This document shows, one piece after another, positions 9,500 to 17,559 of a stretch of DNA of 64,000 bases. Within the stretch, counting starts at the first letter, position 1. Each line of letters starts with the position of its first letter. The notes under the pieces were generated by a model. It was not told the origin of the DNA. It worked only from the letters and a program-made list of their open reading frames with translations, and did no database searches. The translations under genes and the position numbers were made by a program. Origin of the DNA: Fictibacillus phosphorivorans (GTDB lineage Bacteria; Bacillota; Bacilli; Bacillales; Fictibacillaceae); the NCBI RefSeq assembly GCF_007673525.1, contig NZ_VDZU01000001.1:1808177-1872176 (forward strand). The letters are read 5' to 3'.

Positions 9500-10003
9500 A
9501 TGTATATAACCATTGCAGACTTTATTCGAGAATGGAATCGCGAAGCAACGCTAACGCAAAAGGTGTTAGATGGTTTAACCGATGTATCGTTGCAACAGAA
9601 AGTTTACCCAGAAGGACGTACGTTAGGAAGAATCGCTTGGCATCTAACCACTAATATTCCAGAGTACTTAGCTCATTTTGGATTGAAAGTTGATGAAGTA
9701 AAACATACAGAAGAAGTTCCACCATCAGCAAAAGAGATAGCTGACACCTTTAAAGATTTAAGTTCTGCTGCAACGATAGCCATTGAAGAGCAATGGACAG
9801 ACGAAAGCTTGAAAGAAATGCAAACGGCCTTCGGTAGAGAAGAATCAAACGCTCAGATTCTGATGGGACTCATCAAGCACATTGTTCACCATCGTGGACA
9901 ATTAACAATCCTAATGCGTCAAGCGGGAATTAAACCTTTTGGGGTTTATGGACCACCGAAAGAAGACTGGATTCATTTGGGTGTAGAAAATCCACCTTTT
10001 TAA
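9500..10003 (+). CDS. DinB/YfiT-family metal-dependent four-helix protein
   Basis: A 167-residue DinB-superfamily protein. The four-helix bundle carries the typical histidines: H in GRIAWHLTTN (helix 2) and HIVHHRGQL (helix 3). DinB-like proteins bind a divalent metal, and many act as thiol-dependent transferases; the substrate here is unknown. The ATG at 9500 follows GGAGGT by six bases, so the in-frame ATG at 9485, which lies before that site, is rejected. Another DinB-like gene is at 12796. Confidence 0.8.
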   Translation: MYITIADFIREWNREATLTQKVLDGLTDVSLQQKVYPEGRTLGRIAWHLTTNIPEYLAHFGLKVDEVKHTEEVPPSAKEIADTFKDLSSAATIAIEEQWTDESLKEMQTAFGREESNAQILMGLIKHIVHHRGQLTILMRQAGIKPFGVYGPPKEDWIHLGVENPPF

Positions 10004-10039
10004 ATTGAAAAAACAAGTAATGGATTGCTAGGAGATGCT

Positions 10040-10438
10040 ATGAACGAGACACAAGTGAAAGTGTACTTCTCCCTTTTTGGCGATGATTTTCCGATAAATG
10101 AAGTGACGAGAAGACTAGAAATCACCCCAACAGAAAGCTATAAAAAAGGAGATTCAATTTCAGCCAACTCTTCGCTTCGCAGGAAAGAAACAAGCTGAGA
10201 TTACGGAACAAACTACCAATACTCGCTCGATGTGAATGAACAGCTTCAGCAAGTGATGGATCAGTTGAGGGATAAATGCTCGATTATTAATGGATTACAA
10301 GCGGAGTTTGGCTTAACGAGTATAATCTATATTGTAATCCGAATGGTAAATGGGCAAGCTCCAGCTTTGTATTTAGAGAAAGACATCCTCACATTCGCGG
10401 CAAACATCGGAGCAGAGATCGAGGTGGACTTTGTATGA
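10040..10438 (+). pseudogene. DUF4279-like gene interrupted by an in-frame TGA
   Basis: A single frame from ATG 10040 (ribosome site AGGAG) to TGA 10436 encodes a DUF4279-like protein: V-K-V-Y-F-S-L-F-G-D-D-F-P near the start, R-K-E-T-S in the middle and a C-terminal I-G-A-E-I-E-V-D. At 10196-10198 the frame has TGA exactly where this family usually has tryptophan (R-K-E-T-S-W), so TGG to TGA is the likely change. The coding character continues unchanged after the stop. It is either a recent nonsense mutation or a base-call error. The true stop overlaps the next gene by four bases (ATGA). Confidence 0.7.
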
Positions 10439-10779
10439 ACTGGAACTGGAATGAGACTATAATTAATCTCGAGTATTCGTATGAGAATTTGAAACAGCTG
10501 TTAAATGATTTTTGTGAGAATAAGAGTGAGTATTCTCAATACGAACTTACGAAAGGGTGCGATAATTTAACGATGGCGTGGGAAGAAGAAGATCTTGATG
10601 AAAAAGGAGATCTTACCTTTTTCATAGCCAGAGATATTGAGTGTCAGTGGGATTTATACCTAGTAAATACGTATACATTTAAACAATTAAAAGTATTAGA
10701 TTTGAACACAGTATCCATGCCTGAAGATTGGATGCAGGATTGGTTTCAGAAGATGAAAGCTGGAGTATGGATTGAATGA
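10435..10779 (+). CDS. Conserved-looking small protein of unknown function
   Basis: A 114-residue acidic protein rich in tryptophan, asparagine and glutamate (N-terminal MNWNWNETIINLEYSYENL; C-terminal PEDWMQDWFQKMKAGVWIE). Its ATG overlaps the stop of the DUF4279-like gene, so it was translated with that gene. Because that gene carries an early nonsense codon, coupling may now be reduced. No domain is recognised. Confidence 0.6.
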   Translation: MNWNWNETIINLEYSYENLKQLLNDFCENKSEYSQYELTKGCDNLTMAWEEEDLDEKGDLTFFIARDIECQWDLYLVNTYTFKQLKVLDLNTVSMPEDWMQDWFQKMKAGVWIE

Positions 10780-10788
10780 GGTGTATAA

Positions 10789-11349
10789 ATGATTAACTAC
10801 TCAGGAACTCCCTTAATAGAAACACACCGATTACTTCTTCGTCCTTTGAAACAATACGACACTCAAAGCGTATTTGACCATTGGCTTTCAGACGAACGGG
10901 TGGCAGACAATCGGGTGAACGCTGCTCACACGAATGTCGCTCAAACAGAAGAGCGTGTGACAAAGATTGTGAGTCAGTATGAAAATAGGGACTTTTGTTA
11001 TTGGGGAATCGAGTTGAAAGAATCAGGTGAACTGATTGGAGAAATCGATCTGTACGATTTTGATAGCTCGACAGATAACTGTGAGGTAAGCTATTCGCTT
11101 GGGTTCAAGTGGTGGAATCAAGGCTATGGAACCGAGGCGCTACAAGCTATAGTAGAGTTTGGTTTTCGTCAGATGAACATCCATAAGATCTCAGCGGCCC
11201 ATAATACCGACAATCCTGCTTCAGGTAGGATAATGACCAAAGTTGGAATGGAACAAGAAGGCGTAATCCGTCACATGATTCGTAATGCGAAGAATCAGTA
11301 TAAGGACTGTGCGGTGTATGGAATACTTCGAGAAGATTACTTAAGCTGA
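10789..11349 (+). CDS. GNAT acetyltransferase, RimJ/RimL-like
   Basis: A 186-residue N-acetyltransferase. The start IETHRLLLRPLKQYD is typical of the RimJ/RimL branch, the W-G-I-E-L and G-E-I-D-L-Y strands follow, and NQGYGTEALQAIVEFGF is the acetyl-CoA-binding Q/R-x-x-G-x-G/A motif. The ending NPASGRIMTKVGMEQEG is also typical. The target could be a small molecule or a protein N-terminus. GAGGTG precedes the ATG, and a strong hairpin closes the transcript. Confidence 0.85.
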   Translation: MINYSGTPLIETHRLLLRPLKQYDTQSVFDHWLSDERVADNRVNAAHTNVAQTEERVTKIVSQYENRDFCYWGIELKESGELIGEIDLYDFDSSTDNCEVSYSLGFKWWNQGYGTEALQAIVEFGFRQMNIHKISAAHNTDNPASGRIMTKVGMEQEGVIRHMIRNAKNQYKDCAVYGILREDYLS

Positions 11350-11374
11350 TTATTCGTGAATAATCAGCTTTTTT
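11343..11374. terminator. Bidirectional terminator
   Basis: AAGCTGATTATTC pairs with GAATAATCAGCTT around a very small loop and is followed by TTTT. It ends the GNAT transcript; the stop codon of the minus-strand gene at 11364 also lies within it. Confidence 0.75.
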
Positions 11375-11597
11375 GTTGCTCACTCTGAACCATCTGTTGC
11401 TTCTCCAACTTCTTAACTCTGTGCAACACTTGAAATAGAATTGTTGTAATAAAACTGAGTTGAACAAATAGGAAAATTCCTATGAAGAATGCGGTATCCA
11501 TTGATCCTCCTCCTAAACTTAACAAAAACATGAGAGCATAAAATACGATAATCCCTCCGAAAATATTTGCCATAAACACAAACACCCAGTTGTCCAT
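11364..11597 (-). CDS. Small two-helix membrane protein
   Basis: A 77-residue protein with two membrane segments (VFVFMANIFGGIIVFYALMF and FFIGIFLFVQLSFITTILF) and a basic, glutamine-rich C-terminus. The ATG at 11597 is chosen because GAGGAGG lies seven bases before it; the longer frame would start inside that site. Function unknown. Confidence 0.65.
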   Translation of the reverse strand: MDNWVFVFMANIFGGIIVFYALMFLLSLGGGSMDTAFFIGIFLFVQLSFITTILFQVLHRVKKLEKQQMVQSEQQKS

Positions 11598-11656
11598 TTC
11601 TTTTCCTCCTCTAACCAAAATTCCATATTTTAACTTTAAGCTTTTACATGTTGATT

Positions 11657-11888
11657 TTAAAGAACAATTTTTTCTAAATGATGTACTTTTTTCCTAAATA
11701 TCTTGATATAATTTAATTCTTGGAGAAATGCAAAGCCTTCGTTTAAAATCTTTAAACGGTGTTGCTGATCGGCTTTCTCATTCTTTGGCAACTGGTATAC
11801 CGCTGTGGAACCAGTTTGGGTTCGAAGCCCTAAATGAAGCCACTCAATGGCTTTTAGGATTGAACAATTTTGCAGGTAAGACCTCCAT
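11657..11888 (-). pseudogene. Small gene with an apparent one-base frameshift
   Basis: A perfect ribosome site (AAGGAG, 11895-11900) and ATG (11888) open a frame that stops after 14 codons. Removing one A from the AAAA run at 11852-11855 joins it to a 60-codon frame that reads KAIEWLHLGLRT, then GSTAVYQLPKNEKAD, and ends HHLEKIVL at 11657, giving a 76-residue protein. The composition of the second part looks genuinely coding. Function unknown. A frameshift mutation or a sequencing error would both explain it. Confidence 0.5.
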
Positions 11889-11945
11889 TGTTTTCTCCTT
11901 GTCTGTTGGGTGGTTTTACACGTATTTAAAGTAAGGGGAATTAGG

Positions 11946-12713
11946 ATGGAATCATTTTTAGAATATCTTGTAGTCATTGGGTTTGTGTTTATTGTTGTTT
12001 TTGCCATTCTATCTATCATTAAGAAATTTTTTGCTTCGGTTACGGTGTACGAATATGAGCGTGGTGTGAAGTTTAAATATGGGGCTTTTCAGGAGATTGT
12101 AGGCCCAGGCAAGCATAAGTATTCTCCAGCCTCTACAGAAATCACGGTTTTTGACATGAGACCGACGATTATGCAGCTGAACGGGCAAGAGTTATTAACG
12201 GCTGATCAACTTAGTGTAAAGATTAGTGTTGCCGTAAAATATCAAATTACAGATCCACAAATTCTAATCTCTGAATATGAAGATTATGAAGAGCATGTGT
12301 ACATGAACGTGCAGCTCAAACTGCGTGATGTAGTATCTTCGTTAGAATTAGATGACCTGTTGAGCAAGCGGAATGAAGTAAATGATTCGCTGCAACAACT
12401 TCTTGTTGATAATACGTTTGCTGGATTATTCATCCTCTCAGTAGACATAAAAGATACTATGTTATCTGCTGAACTGAAAAAAGCATTCCTTGAAATAATT
12501 AGAGCGAAAAAAGAAGCGCAGTCTTCACTGGAAAGAGCAAGAGGAGAAGCAGCAACGTTAAGAAGTTTAGCAAATACGGCTAAAATGCTGGAGAACAACC
12601 CAGAGCTAGCAAAACTTCGCTTGATGAAGACGATCGAGAACGCGAAAGGCAATACGTTTGTAATCGATATGGCAGATGGCAATCACAGTACAAAAGAGAA
12701 ATCCAACGCGTAA
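11946..12713 (+). CDS. SPFH/band 7 protein, slipin (stomatin) type
   Basis: A 255-residue protein with one N-terminal membrane anchor (VVIGFVFIVVFAILSIIKKFF) and a band 7 domain (VTVYEYERGVKFKYGAF at its start, the L-S-V-K-I-S-V-A-V-K-Y-Q-I strand, and a C-terminal helix with ARGEAATLRSLANTAKML as in stomatins). Such proteins form oligomeric membrane scaffolds. The ATG at 11946 follows AGGGGAATTAGG; upstream in-frame codons lack a site. It stands alone and is closed by the hairpin at 12720. A role in membrane stress is common for the family but is not shown here. Confidence 0.8.
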   Translation: MESFLEYLVVIGFVFIVVFAILSIIKKFFASVTVYEYERGVKFKYGAFQEIVGPGKHKYSPASTEITVFDMRPTIMQLNGQELLTADQLSVKISVAVKYQITDPQILISEYEDYEEHVYMNVQLKLRDVVSSLELDDLLSKRNEVNDSLQQLLVDNTFAGLFILSVDIKDTMLSAELKKAFLEIIRAKKEAQSSLERARGEAATLRSLANTAKMLENNPELAKLRLMKTIENAKGNTFVIDMADGNHSTKEKSNA

Positions 12714-12719
12714 CAAAGA

Positions 12720-12756
12720 AAGTGCATTTCTTCTAGAAGGAGAAGTGCACTTTTTT
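12720..12756 (+). terminator. Terminator after the slipin gene
   Basis: AAGTGCA and TGCACTT flank a TTCTTC/GAAGGAG inner stem, followed by TTTTTT at 12751-12756. Confidence 0.75.
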
Positions 12757-12795
12757 ATGGAAAGAGTTAGAAGGAATACGTGAGGAGTGGTTTGT

Positions 12796-13263
12796 GTGAA
12801 TCATCCGTTAGAAGCGGGATTGAAAAAAATCTTACAAGAAGGATTTGAAGGGCCACCAAAGCCAGTGACTGTAAGCTATTTTACGAATACAAAACCAGAC
12901 TCAGGTATATTTGGAGCTTTGTCGCATCTAACTGGTGCTGATGTATCAAAACAAATCTATGGAACAACACTCGCAGCTCATACCGATCACGTTCGATACC
13001 ATATGTGGGGAACCAATGAATGGTTGTATGAAGGAACATTTCCTACAATGGATTGGAATAAAAGCTGGGAAATTCAAACAGTTAGCGATGATGAGTGGCT
13101 TTCCATACAAGAAGGATTGATAAATGAATATCAACGTCTTTTAGAAAAGATTGATCATATCCAGTGGACTGAAGACTTGGCAAATGAATTAGTAGGTTCG
13201 TTGGCGCACTCTGCCTATCACCTTGGTGCAATTCAACAAATGTTAAAATTTATGGAAGGCTAG
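12796..13263 (+). CDS. DinB-like protein
   Basis: A 155-residue putative DinB-superfamily four-helix protein. Candidate metal ligands are H in AAHTDHVRYHM and in the C-terminal LAHSAYHLGAIQQML, the usual DinB ending. The GTG at 12796 is chosen because GAGGAG ends eight bases before it. It may share a transcript with the 44-residue membrane peptide that follows. The substrate is unknown. Confidence 0.65.
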   Translation: MNHPLEAGLKKILQEGFEGPPKPVTVSYFTNTKPDSGIFGALSHLTGADVSKQIYGTTLAAHTDHVRYHMWGTNEWLYEGTFPTMDWNKSWEIQTVSDDEWLSIQEGLINEYQRLLEKIDHIQWTEDLANELVGSLAHSAYHLGAIQQMLKFMEG

Positions 13264-13273
13264 GTGAACTAAA

Positions 13274-13408
13274 ATGTATATTGCGGGAATTGCAATCATT
13301 GTTACCGTGTTTTTTACTTTGCTGGGCATTGATATACAACTTAGAAAGAACAATAAACAAAATGAAGAAATCATAGAGTTGTTGAAAGAGATCAATGAAA
13401 AATATTGA
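13274..13408 (+). CDS. 44-residue membrane peptide
   Basis: ATG 13274 to TGA 13408. One N-terminal hydrophobic helix (IAGIAIIVTVFFTLLGI) is followed by a charged tail (QLRKNNKQNEEIIELLKEIN) that looks like a short amphipathic or coiled-coil helix. TAGGTGA lies eight bases before the ATG. It is 10 bases after the DinB-like gene. The layout resembles small Bacillus membrane peptides, but no family is recognised. Confidence 0.55.
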   Translation: MYIAGIAIIVTVFFTLLGIDIQLRKNNKQNEEIIELLKEINEKY

Positions 13409-13426
13409 ATGGTTTAGGTGCGTGTT

Positions 13427-13885
13427 ATGGAGATTAAAGTTCAAGCTGAAATCTATCGTTTAGGTCTCTTTATCGGCTTCTTTCAAGTGAAAAATGTCAT
13501 CAAGTGGGCAGATCAATTAATTGAGAAGTTGGATCAGCCTCCTTACGAAATCCTTGAAATCTCGTTATCTTCTAAATCAACAATAGCTTCGGTATGTTCA
13601 AAGTTAACCGATGTCAAAGGAGAGTGTGATGAGGCGATTCCCATTCAAGGAATTCTGAGTCTACTTCATGACGAACTAATTCACACGAGTGATGTAATGG
13701 AAATATGTACATATATGTATCGTCTTGTTGGTCACATCCCAGAGAGCTGTGAGGATATTGAAAGGTCGATTATTAATCTAACAGATAAGTGGGATATGGC
13801 AGTTGATGGCTACTATGGGAATGTAGAAGATGCTCGTAACGAGATCTATGAATTTTTAAGTGAGTTTGAGTTGTTTAGAGTTTAA
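13427..13885 (+). CDS. Hypothetical alpha-helical protein
   Basis: A 152-residue soluble acidic protein without signal peptide or membrane segment. It opens with E-I-K-V-Q-A-E-I-Y-R-L-G-L-F-I-G-F-F and ends Y-E-F-L-S-E-F-E-L-F-R-V. TAGGTG lies before the ATG at 13427; a GTG at 13418 is an alternative start. No family recognised. Confidence 0.6.
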   Translation: MEIKVQAEIYRLGLFIGFFQVKNVIKWADQLIEKLDQPPYEILEISLSSKSTIASVCSKLTDVKGECDEAIPIQGILSLLHDELIHTSDVMEICTYMYRLVGHIPESCEDIERSIINLTDKWDMAVDGYYGNVEDARNEIYEFLSEFELFRV

Positions 13886-13894
13886 AATAAATAA

Positions 13895-13927
13895 AAAAGC
13901 GAAAAAAGCATATAGCTTTCTTCGCTT
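13895..13927. terminator. Bidirectional terminator
   Basis: AAGCGAA-AAAAGC pairs with GCTTT-CTTCGCTT around ATATA. It lies between two convergent genes and has A and T runs on the two sides. Confidence 0.65.
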
Positions 13928-13933
13928 CATTAC

Positions 13934-14455
13934 TTATTTCATCTCTGCTAATAATTCTTCCAGCTGGTTCCAAGTCATTGTTACACCTTCGAGCATACCC
14001 ATGTCTAGAACGGTCTTCACATCATCAGCAGAAGCATATTCTGCACGGTTGATCAGTTTTGTTTGGTTGCCTTCTGAAACAAATGTTAATGTAACTTTTG
14101 TTTGAGGCAATTCTTCAGAAATATTACCTTCAGCGTCAGAAAACGCGTCTACGCTCTTGATTTTTTCTGGTGCGACGATCTCATGAAATACCGCTCTGCC
14201 CCAAGATTCGTGTCCGAAGTATTCTTGACTCTCATCTGTGCATTTCATGCAATAATGCCAAACGCCTTCAGGACGGAATTCGAACTGTTTGATCGACATT
14301 GTCCAGCCACCAGGAGCCCACCAGCGCTTCAAATGTTCTTCTTCAGAAAAAGCTTTAAACACAAGTTCGCGAGGTGCATTAAAGGTGCGTTCTAACACCA
14401 ATACATTTCCTTCTACTTTAGAAGTTAATTGATTCGTTTTGTTTTCAACAGTCAT
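13934..14455 (-). CDS. SRPBCC/AHSA1-family protein
   Basis: A 173-residue START-like protein: LERTFNAPRELVFKAFSEEE near the N-terminus, H-L-K-R-W-W-A-P-G-G-W, G-V-W-H-Y-C-M and the C-terminal M-L-E-G-V-T-M-T-W-N-Q-L helix are AHSA1 hallmarks. The start at 14455 follows GAAGGAGG. It lies downstream of an ArsR gene on the same strand with a 39-base gap, the usual order for this two-gene module. The ligand is unknown. Confidence 0.85.
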   Translation of the reverse strand: MTVENKTNQLTSKVEGNVLVLERTFNAPRELVFKAFSEEEHLKRWWAPGGWTMSIKQFEFRPEGVWHYCMKCTDESQEYFGHESWGRAVFHEIVAPEKIKSVDAFSDAEGNISEELPQTKVTLTFVSEGNQTKLINRAEYASADDVKTVLDMGMLEGVTMTWNQLEELLAEMK

Positions 14456-14494
14456 TTTTAATTCCTCCTTCATTTATGTAGTGCTAAATATCGT

Positions 14495-14809
14495 TTATTT
14501 CATGTCTTTTAAATATTCATCTAAGCGGTCGAACCGATCTTCCCAAATGTTTCGAAAGGTATCAAGCCATTCTTCTAGTTCTAAGAAAGGTTGTGACTGC
14601 AGCTTATAGATTCGACGATTCGCAATAGGTTGAACCTCAACAAGCCCAGAATCACTAAGTACACGTAGATGCTTCGATACCTGTGGTTGGCGCAGCTTAA
14701 GGCTGTCCGCAATTTCCCCTACAGTAAGAGGACCAACTCTCAAAAGCTCAACAATGTGAAAGCGATTGGGCTCGGCAAGTGCATGCAATGTTGTTAGTTG
14801 CTCGCCCAT
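14495..14809 (-). CDS. ArsR-family winged-helix repressor
   Basis: A 104-residue ArsR regulator: LAEPNRFHIVELLRVGPLT, EIADSLKLRQPQVSKHLRVL (recognition helix) and the wing ANRRIYKL. No cysteine metal site is visible. AAAGGAGG precedes the ATG. It is first in an operon with the SRPBCC gene. The two tandem repeats upstream suggest self-repression. Confidence 0.88.
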   Translation of the reverse strand: MGEQLTTLHALAEPNRFHIVELLRVGPLTVGEIADSLKLRQPQVSKHLRVLSDSGLVEVQPIANRRIYKLQSQPFLELEEWLDTFRNIWEDRFDRLDEYLKDMK

Positions 14810-14832
14810 AAACTGTACCTCCTTTCATAATC

Positions 14833-14870
14833 AATATAACTCATAAGGAATATTCTTGTAAGGGAATATT
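14833..14870 (-). promoter_or_regulatory. Promoter with tandem operator-like repeats
   Basis: On the minus strand TTACAA (14856-14861) and TATATT (14833-14838) are 17 bases apart. TAAGGAATATTC (14844-14855) and TAAGGGAATATT (14859-14870) repeat at 15-bp distance; one lies in the spacer and the other overlaps the -35 region. This fits an ArsR operator for the adjacent gene. Confidence 0.5.
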
Positions 14871-14951
14871 TAAAATAACCTTTCGATATGATTTGCAAAT
14901 TGAGGTGTTTTATTAACATGGATCACAGTTTCAGAAGGTAGGTTGGCGTTC

Positions 14952-15824
14952 ATGCTTTGTAAGGTTAAAAGAGGAAGCATTCATTATGAAGTAATCGGTG
15001 AAGGGATGCCCTTAATCATTTTACACTCAATGGGAACCGACCATCGTGCTATGATGGGCTGGCTGGAACCCATATTCAAAAACAAGCGTGGTTATCAAAG
15101 AGTGTATGTCGATCTACCTGCTCACGGGCACAGTGAGATTGATTCAACAGTTAAATCAACCGATGACATACTTTCAAACGTACTAGAGTTTATAGATATA
15201 GTGTTTTCGAATAATGAATTTGCATTGCTTGGTGCTTCATATGGGGGATATCTGGCGCAAGGGATCGTTCACATAAAAAGGAAACATGTAAAAAAAATTG
15301 TATTATTAGCTCCAGCTATTCATCATCTAAAAGAGCGAATCGTGCCTGAAAAAGTATTGCTCGAAAAGAACCATTCAATACTAAACGCACTAGATGTGGA
15401 TACGAGGGTTGCTTTTGAAACCTTAATGATTTATCAAAATGAAGAGAACCTAAAATGCTTTTTAGAAGAAGTTCAACCAGGAAGACTATTAGCAAATCGT
15501 AAATTTCTAACCTCGGACTGGAGAGAGAAAGGGTATTTTCTTTCGCAGGAACCGTTTTCTGATGTATCCTGCTTACCGCAAGAAGTACTCCTTATACTCG
15601 GAAAACAAGATCATATTTGTGGCTATCAAGATTATCAGTTTATGTTGGACAAGTTCCCTCATTCAAACCGAGTGATATTGGATCTTGCAGGTCACATGCT
15701 ACATATTGAGCAGCGAAGAACTGTTCAACAACTAGTTGGAGATTGGTTGTACTCAACAAAAGAAACTATAGGAGAGAACCATGGATATTCAAGAGATTAT
15801 CAGCAAATTAAACAAAGAAAATAA
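14952..15824 (+). CDS. Alpha/beta hydrolase
   Basis: A 290-residue alpha/beta hydrolase. HSMGTDHRAM is the oxyanion region, G-A-S-Y-G-G the nucleophile elbow (Ser), G-K-Q-D-H-I the acid and A-G-H-M-L-H the histidine. The substrate is unknown. The ATG at 14952 is preferred to an earlier TTG. Its 3' end overlaps the next gene by 44 bases, which indicates co-translation with the phosphotransferase-like protein. Confidence 0.82.
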   Translation: MLCKVKRGSIHYEVIGEGMPLIILHSMGTDHRAMMGWLEPIFKNKRGYQRVYVDLPAHGHSEIDSTVKSTDDILSNVLEFIDIVFSNNEFALLGASYGGYLAQGIVHIKRKHVKKIVLLAPAIHHLKERIVPEKVLLEKNHSILNALDVDTRVAFETLMIYQNEENLKCFLEEVQPGRLLANRKFLTSDWREKGYFLSQEPFSDVSCLPQEVLLILGKQDHICGYQDYQFMLDKFPHSNRVILDLAGHMLHIEQRRTVQQLVGDWLYSTKETIGENHGYSRDYQQIKQRK

Positions 15825-16641
15825 ACTGAGTTCGGACATTACTGTATATAAGCCTTTGTCTGGTGGTACCGTCAGCGAATTGTATCTCCTACAAACTTCA
15901 AATGGAGAAAAATATGCCTTGAAAATAAATAATCCTAAAATCGTTCAATCAGAGGTTCTATATCTTAAAAGCTATAATCACGTGGAGATCTTACCAGATA
16001 TTGAATATGTTGAAAATACCAATAAATACTTTGTCTATTCGTTTATTGAGGGAGCTATCACTTATATCAGAGGAAACAAAAGAGAAATACTTGAAAGCTT
16101 GGTTCATGAGCTTATAAATCACTATAAGATGGCAACTGATTTTAATGGTTGGGGATGGGCAGATGAACCAACACATTCTTGGAATTCTTTTCTTATCAAT
16201 AGAACAGAAGAAGCGAGGCTGATCATAGATACATATTTAGAAGAAAATGATCATAAACTTGTGTTTGACCTTATGGAGAAGCATAAGAAAAGTAAGATAA
16301 GCCCTTATTTACTGCATGGAGATTTAGGCATCCATAATTTTATTTTTGCTAACGTCGAGCTAACGGGAATAATAGATCCTTGTCCTGTAATCGGAGACCC
16401 TCTGTATGATTTAATTTACGCATTTTGTTCTTCACCAGATGACTTAACGATAGAAACGTTTGATGCCGCTGCAGATTGTTTAAGTGTAGGTGTGGAGCAT
16501 GAAATCTTGGCAATATATGAAAACGTGCTAATTGGCTTATATCATAGGTTGGCAGCATGTAAGAAACATCATCCGAACGATTTTGATGAATACGTAAAAG
16601 CTTGGTTTTACTGGAAAGAGATACTGGAGAAGTTTAATTAG
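15781..16641 (+). CDS. APH-family phosphotransferase
   Basis: A 286-residue kinase-like protein. The N-lobe has S-G-G-T-V-S-E-L-Y and Y-A-L-K-I-N; the catalytic loop reads L-L-H-G-D-L-G-I-H-N and the metal segment I-I-D-P-C-P-V-I-G-D-P. These are the Brenner motifs of aminoglycoside and choline kinase-like enzymes. It is out of frame within the end of the hydrolase gene, with ribosome site ATAGGAGAG. The substrate could be an antibiotic or a small metabolite. Confidence 0.82.
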   Translation: MDIQEIISKLNKENKLSSDITVYKPLSGGTVSELYLLQTSNGEKYALKINNPKIVQSEVLYLKSYNHVEILPDIEYVENTNKYFVYSFIEGAITYIRGNKREILESLVHELINHYKMATDFNGWGWADEPTHSWNSFLINRTEEARLIIDTYLEENDHKLVFDLMEKHKKSKISPYLLHGDLGIHNFIFANVELTGIIDPCPVIGDPLYDLIYAFCSSPDDLTIETFDAAADCLSVGVEHEILAIYENVLIGLYHRLAACKKHHPNDFDEYVKAWFYWKEILEKFN

Positions 16642-16744
16642 GAAGTGAATTATTTTCATTTAACAAATAATGGGCTGTATTCGCGAAACAATAAGTTTAC
16701 TTTTACGACTAATGATATATAGAGTTTATTAGAGGGGGAGTAAA

Positions 16745-17191
16745 ATGGCTAAAAAAGGTCTCATAGGTCTTGTTCTTACTCTTATACTGATTTCAGGCTT
16801 CTTTACGTACTACATCCTGAACGCTAAACCACCATCAGCAAGTGCTAAAACAGAAACAAACATCACGATTCCCGTTAAGCAAGGCAGTTATTGTTGGGAT
16901 GGATTTTTAAATGGCGAGTGCAGAGATATGGTTGAACCGTTTATGATGAACGATATTGAGCCGGTTACCGTTGCGCCAGGAGAGAAAATTGAGATCTCCT
17001 ATAATCGCAAGCCTGTTAAAATATCTAAAGAAGTAATGGTTTGGTTTAAAAGTCAGTCAGATCCCAAAAGTGTGAATTTGGAGGATGGAACCATTGTAGC
17101 CCCTCAAGAAAGTGGAACCTATGCGGTGAGTACGCACGGAAATTGGAAACGCGGATCAGCAAGCCATGTGTTCTTTATTAAAGTCAAATAG
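16745..17191 (+). CDS. Exported or membrane-anchored small protein
   Basis: A 148-residue protein with an N-terminal membrane segment (IGLVLTLILISGFFTYYIL) after KK, and an external domain of mostly beta strands. The two cysteines in Q-G-S-Y-C-W-D-G and G-E-C-R-D may form a disulfide. The later G-E-K-I-E-I-S-Y-N and G-T-Y-A-V-S-T-H-G strands suggest an immunoglobulin-like fold. AGAGGGGGAG precedes the ATG. Function unknown. Confidence 0.65.
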   Translation: MAKKGLIGLVLTLILISGFFTYYILNAKPPSASAKTETNITIPVKQGSYCWDGFLNGECRDMVEPFMMNDIEPVTVAPGEKIEISYNRKPVKISKEVMVWFKSQSDPKSVNLEDGTIVAPQESGTYAVSTHGNWKRGSASHVFFIKVK

Positions 17192-17208
17192 ACGTTAAAC
17201 GAAAAAGT

Positions 17209-17243
17209 AACCCATCAACGGTCTGTTCAGATGGGTTACTTGT
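17209..17243 (-). terminator. Strong hairpin terminator read on the minus strand
   Basis: AAGTAACCCATC pairs with GATGGGTTACTT. On the minus strand it is followed by TTTTTCG, so it mainly ends the 43-residue minus-strand gene, whose stop lies in the stem. It may also stop the plus-strand gene before it. Confidence 0.65.
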
Positions 17244-17367
17244 ATAGCTTATTTTCGTTATTATTTCTTCTTTTTTCCATTTCTTTTTTTACTAAAGGAA
17301 CGACTTTGTCTTTAATTCCTTTTTGTACTTTTGGATTGCTTAGAACTTTCTTGATTTGTTCCTTCAT
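17236..17367 (-). CDS. 43-residue basic peptide
   Basis: ATG 17367 to TAA 17236. The product is strongly basic, mostly helical, with M-K-E-Q-I-K-K-V-L-S-N-P-K-V at its start and K-K-E-M-E-K-R-R-N-N-N near the end. GGGGGC lies nine bases upstream and a strong terminator begins at the stop, so it looks like a complete monocistronic gene. Function unknown. Confidence 0.5.
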   Translation of the reverse strand: MKEQIKKVLSNPKVQKGIKDKVVPLVKKEMEKRRNNNENKLYK

Positions 17368-17472
17368 AAATCGTGCCCCCTAAAATCGTGATAATCTTAT
17401 CTTTCCCCTTTTCATATAACGGTTAAACGCGTATGTAAATAAGTAAAGCCGCCCCTAAAGGCAGCTCTTTTA

Positions 17473-17559
17473 TTAACCGATTCTCTTTTTGTTTTTCTTG
17501 CTCTTACGTGCTTTCTTGCAAGCCAATAAGCCATCTAAAATGCTAATAAAACTACTCAA
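17473..17559 (-). CDS. 28-residue amphipathic-basic peptide
   Basis: TTG 17559 (or GTG 17568, 31 residues) to TAA 17473. A hydrophobic start (S-S-F-I-S-I-L-D-G-L-L-A-C) is followed by a lysine/arginine tail (K-K-A-R-K-S-K-K-N-K-K-R). GGGGGTG lies at proper distance for the TTG. The hairpin GCTGCC/GGCGGC with TTTACTTATTT follows the stop. The context supports expression, but no family is known. Confidence 0.35.
   Translation of the reverse strand: MSSFISILDGLLACKKARKSKKNKKRIG

Noticed and set aside
12284..12682. Long minus-strand frame antisense to the slipin gene
   Set aside because: A mirror frame of a strongly coding region without its own start signals.
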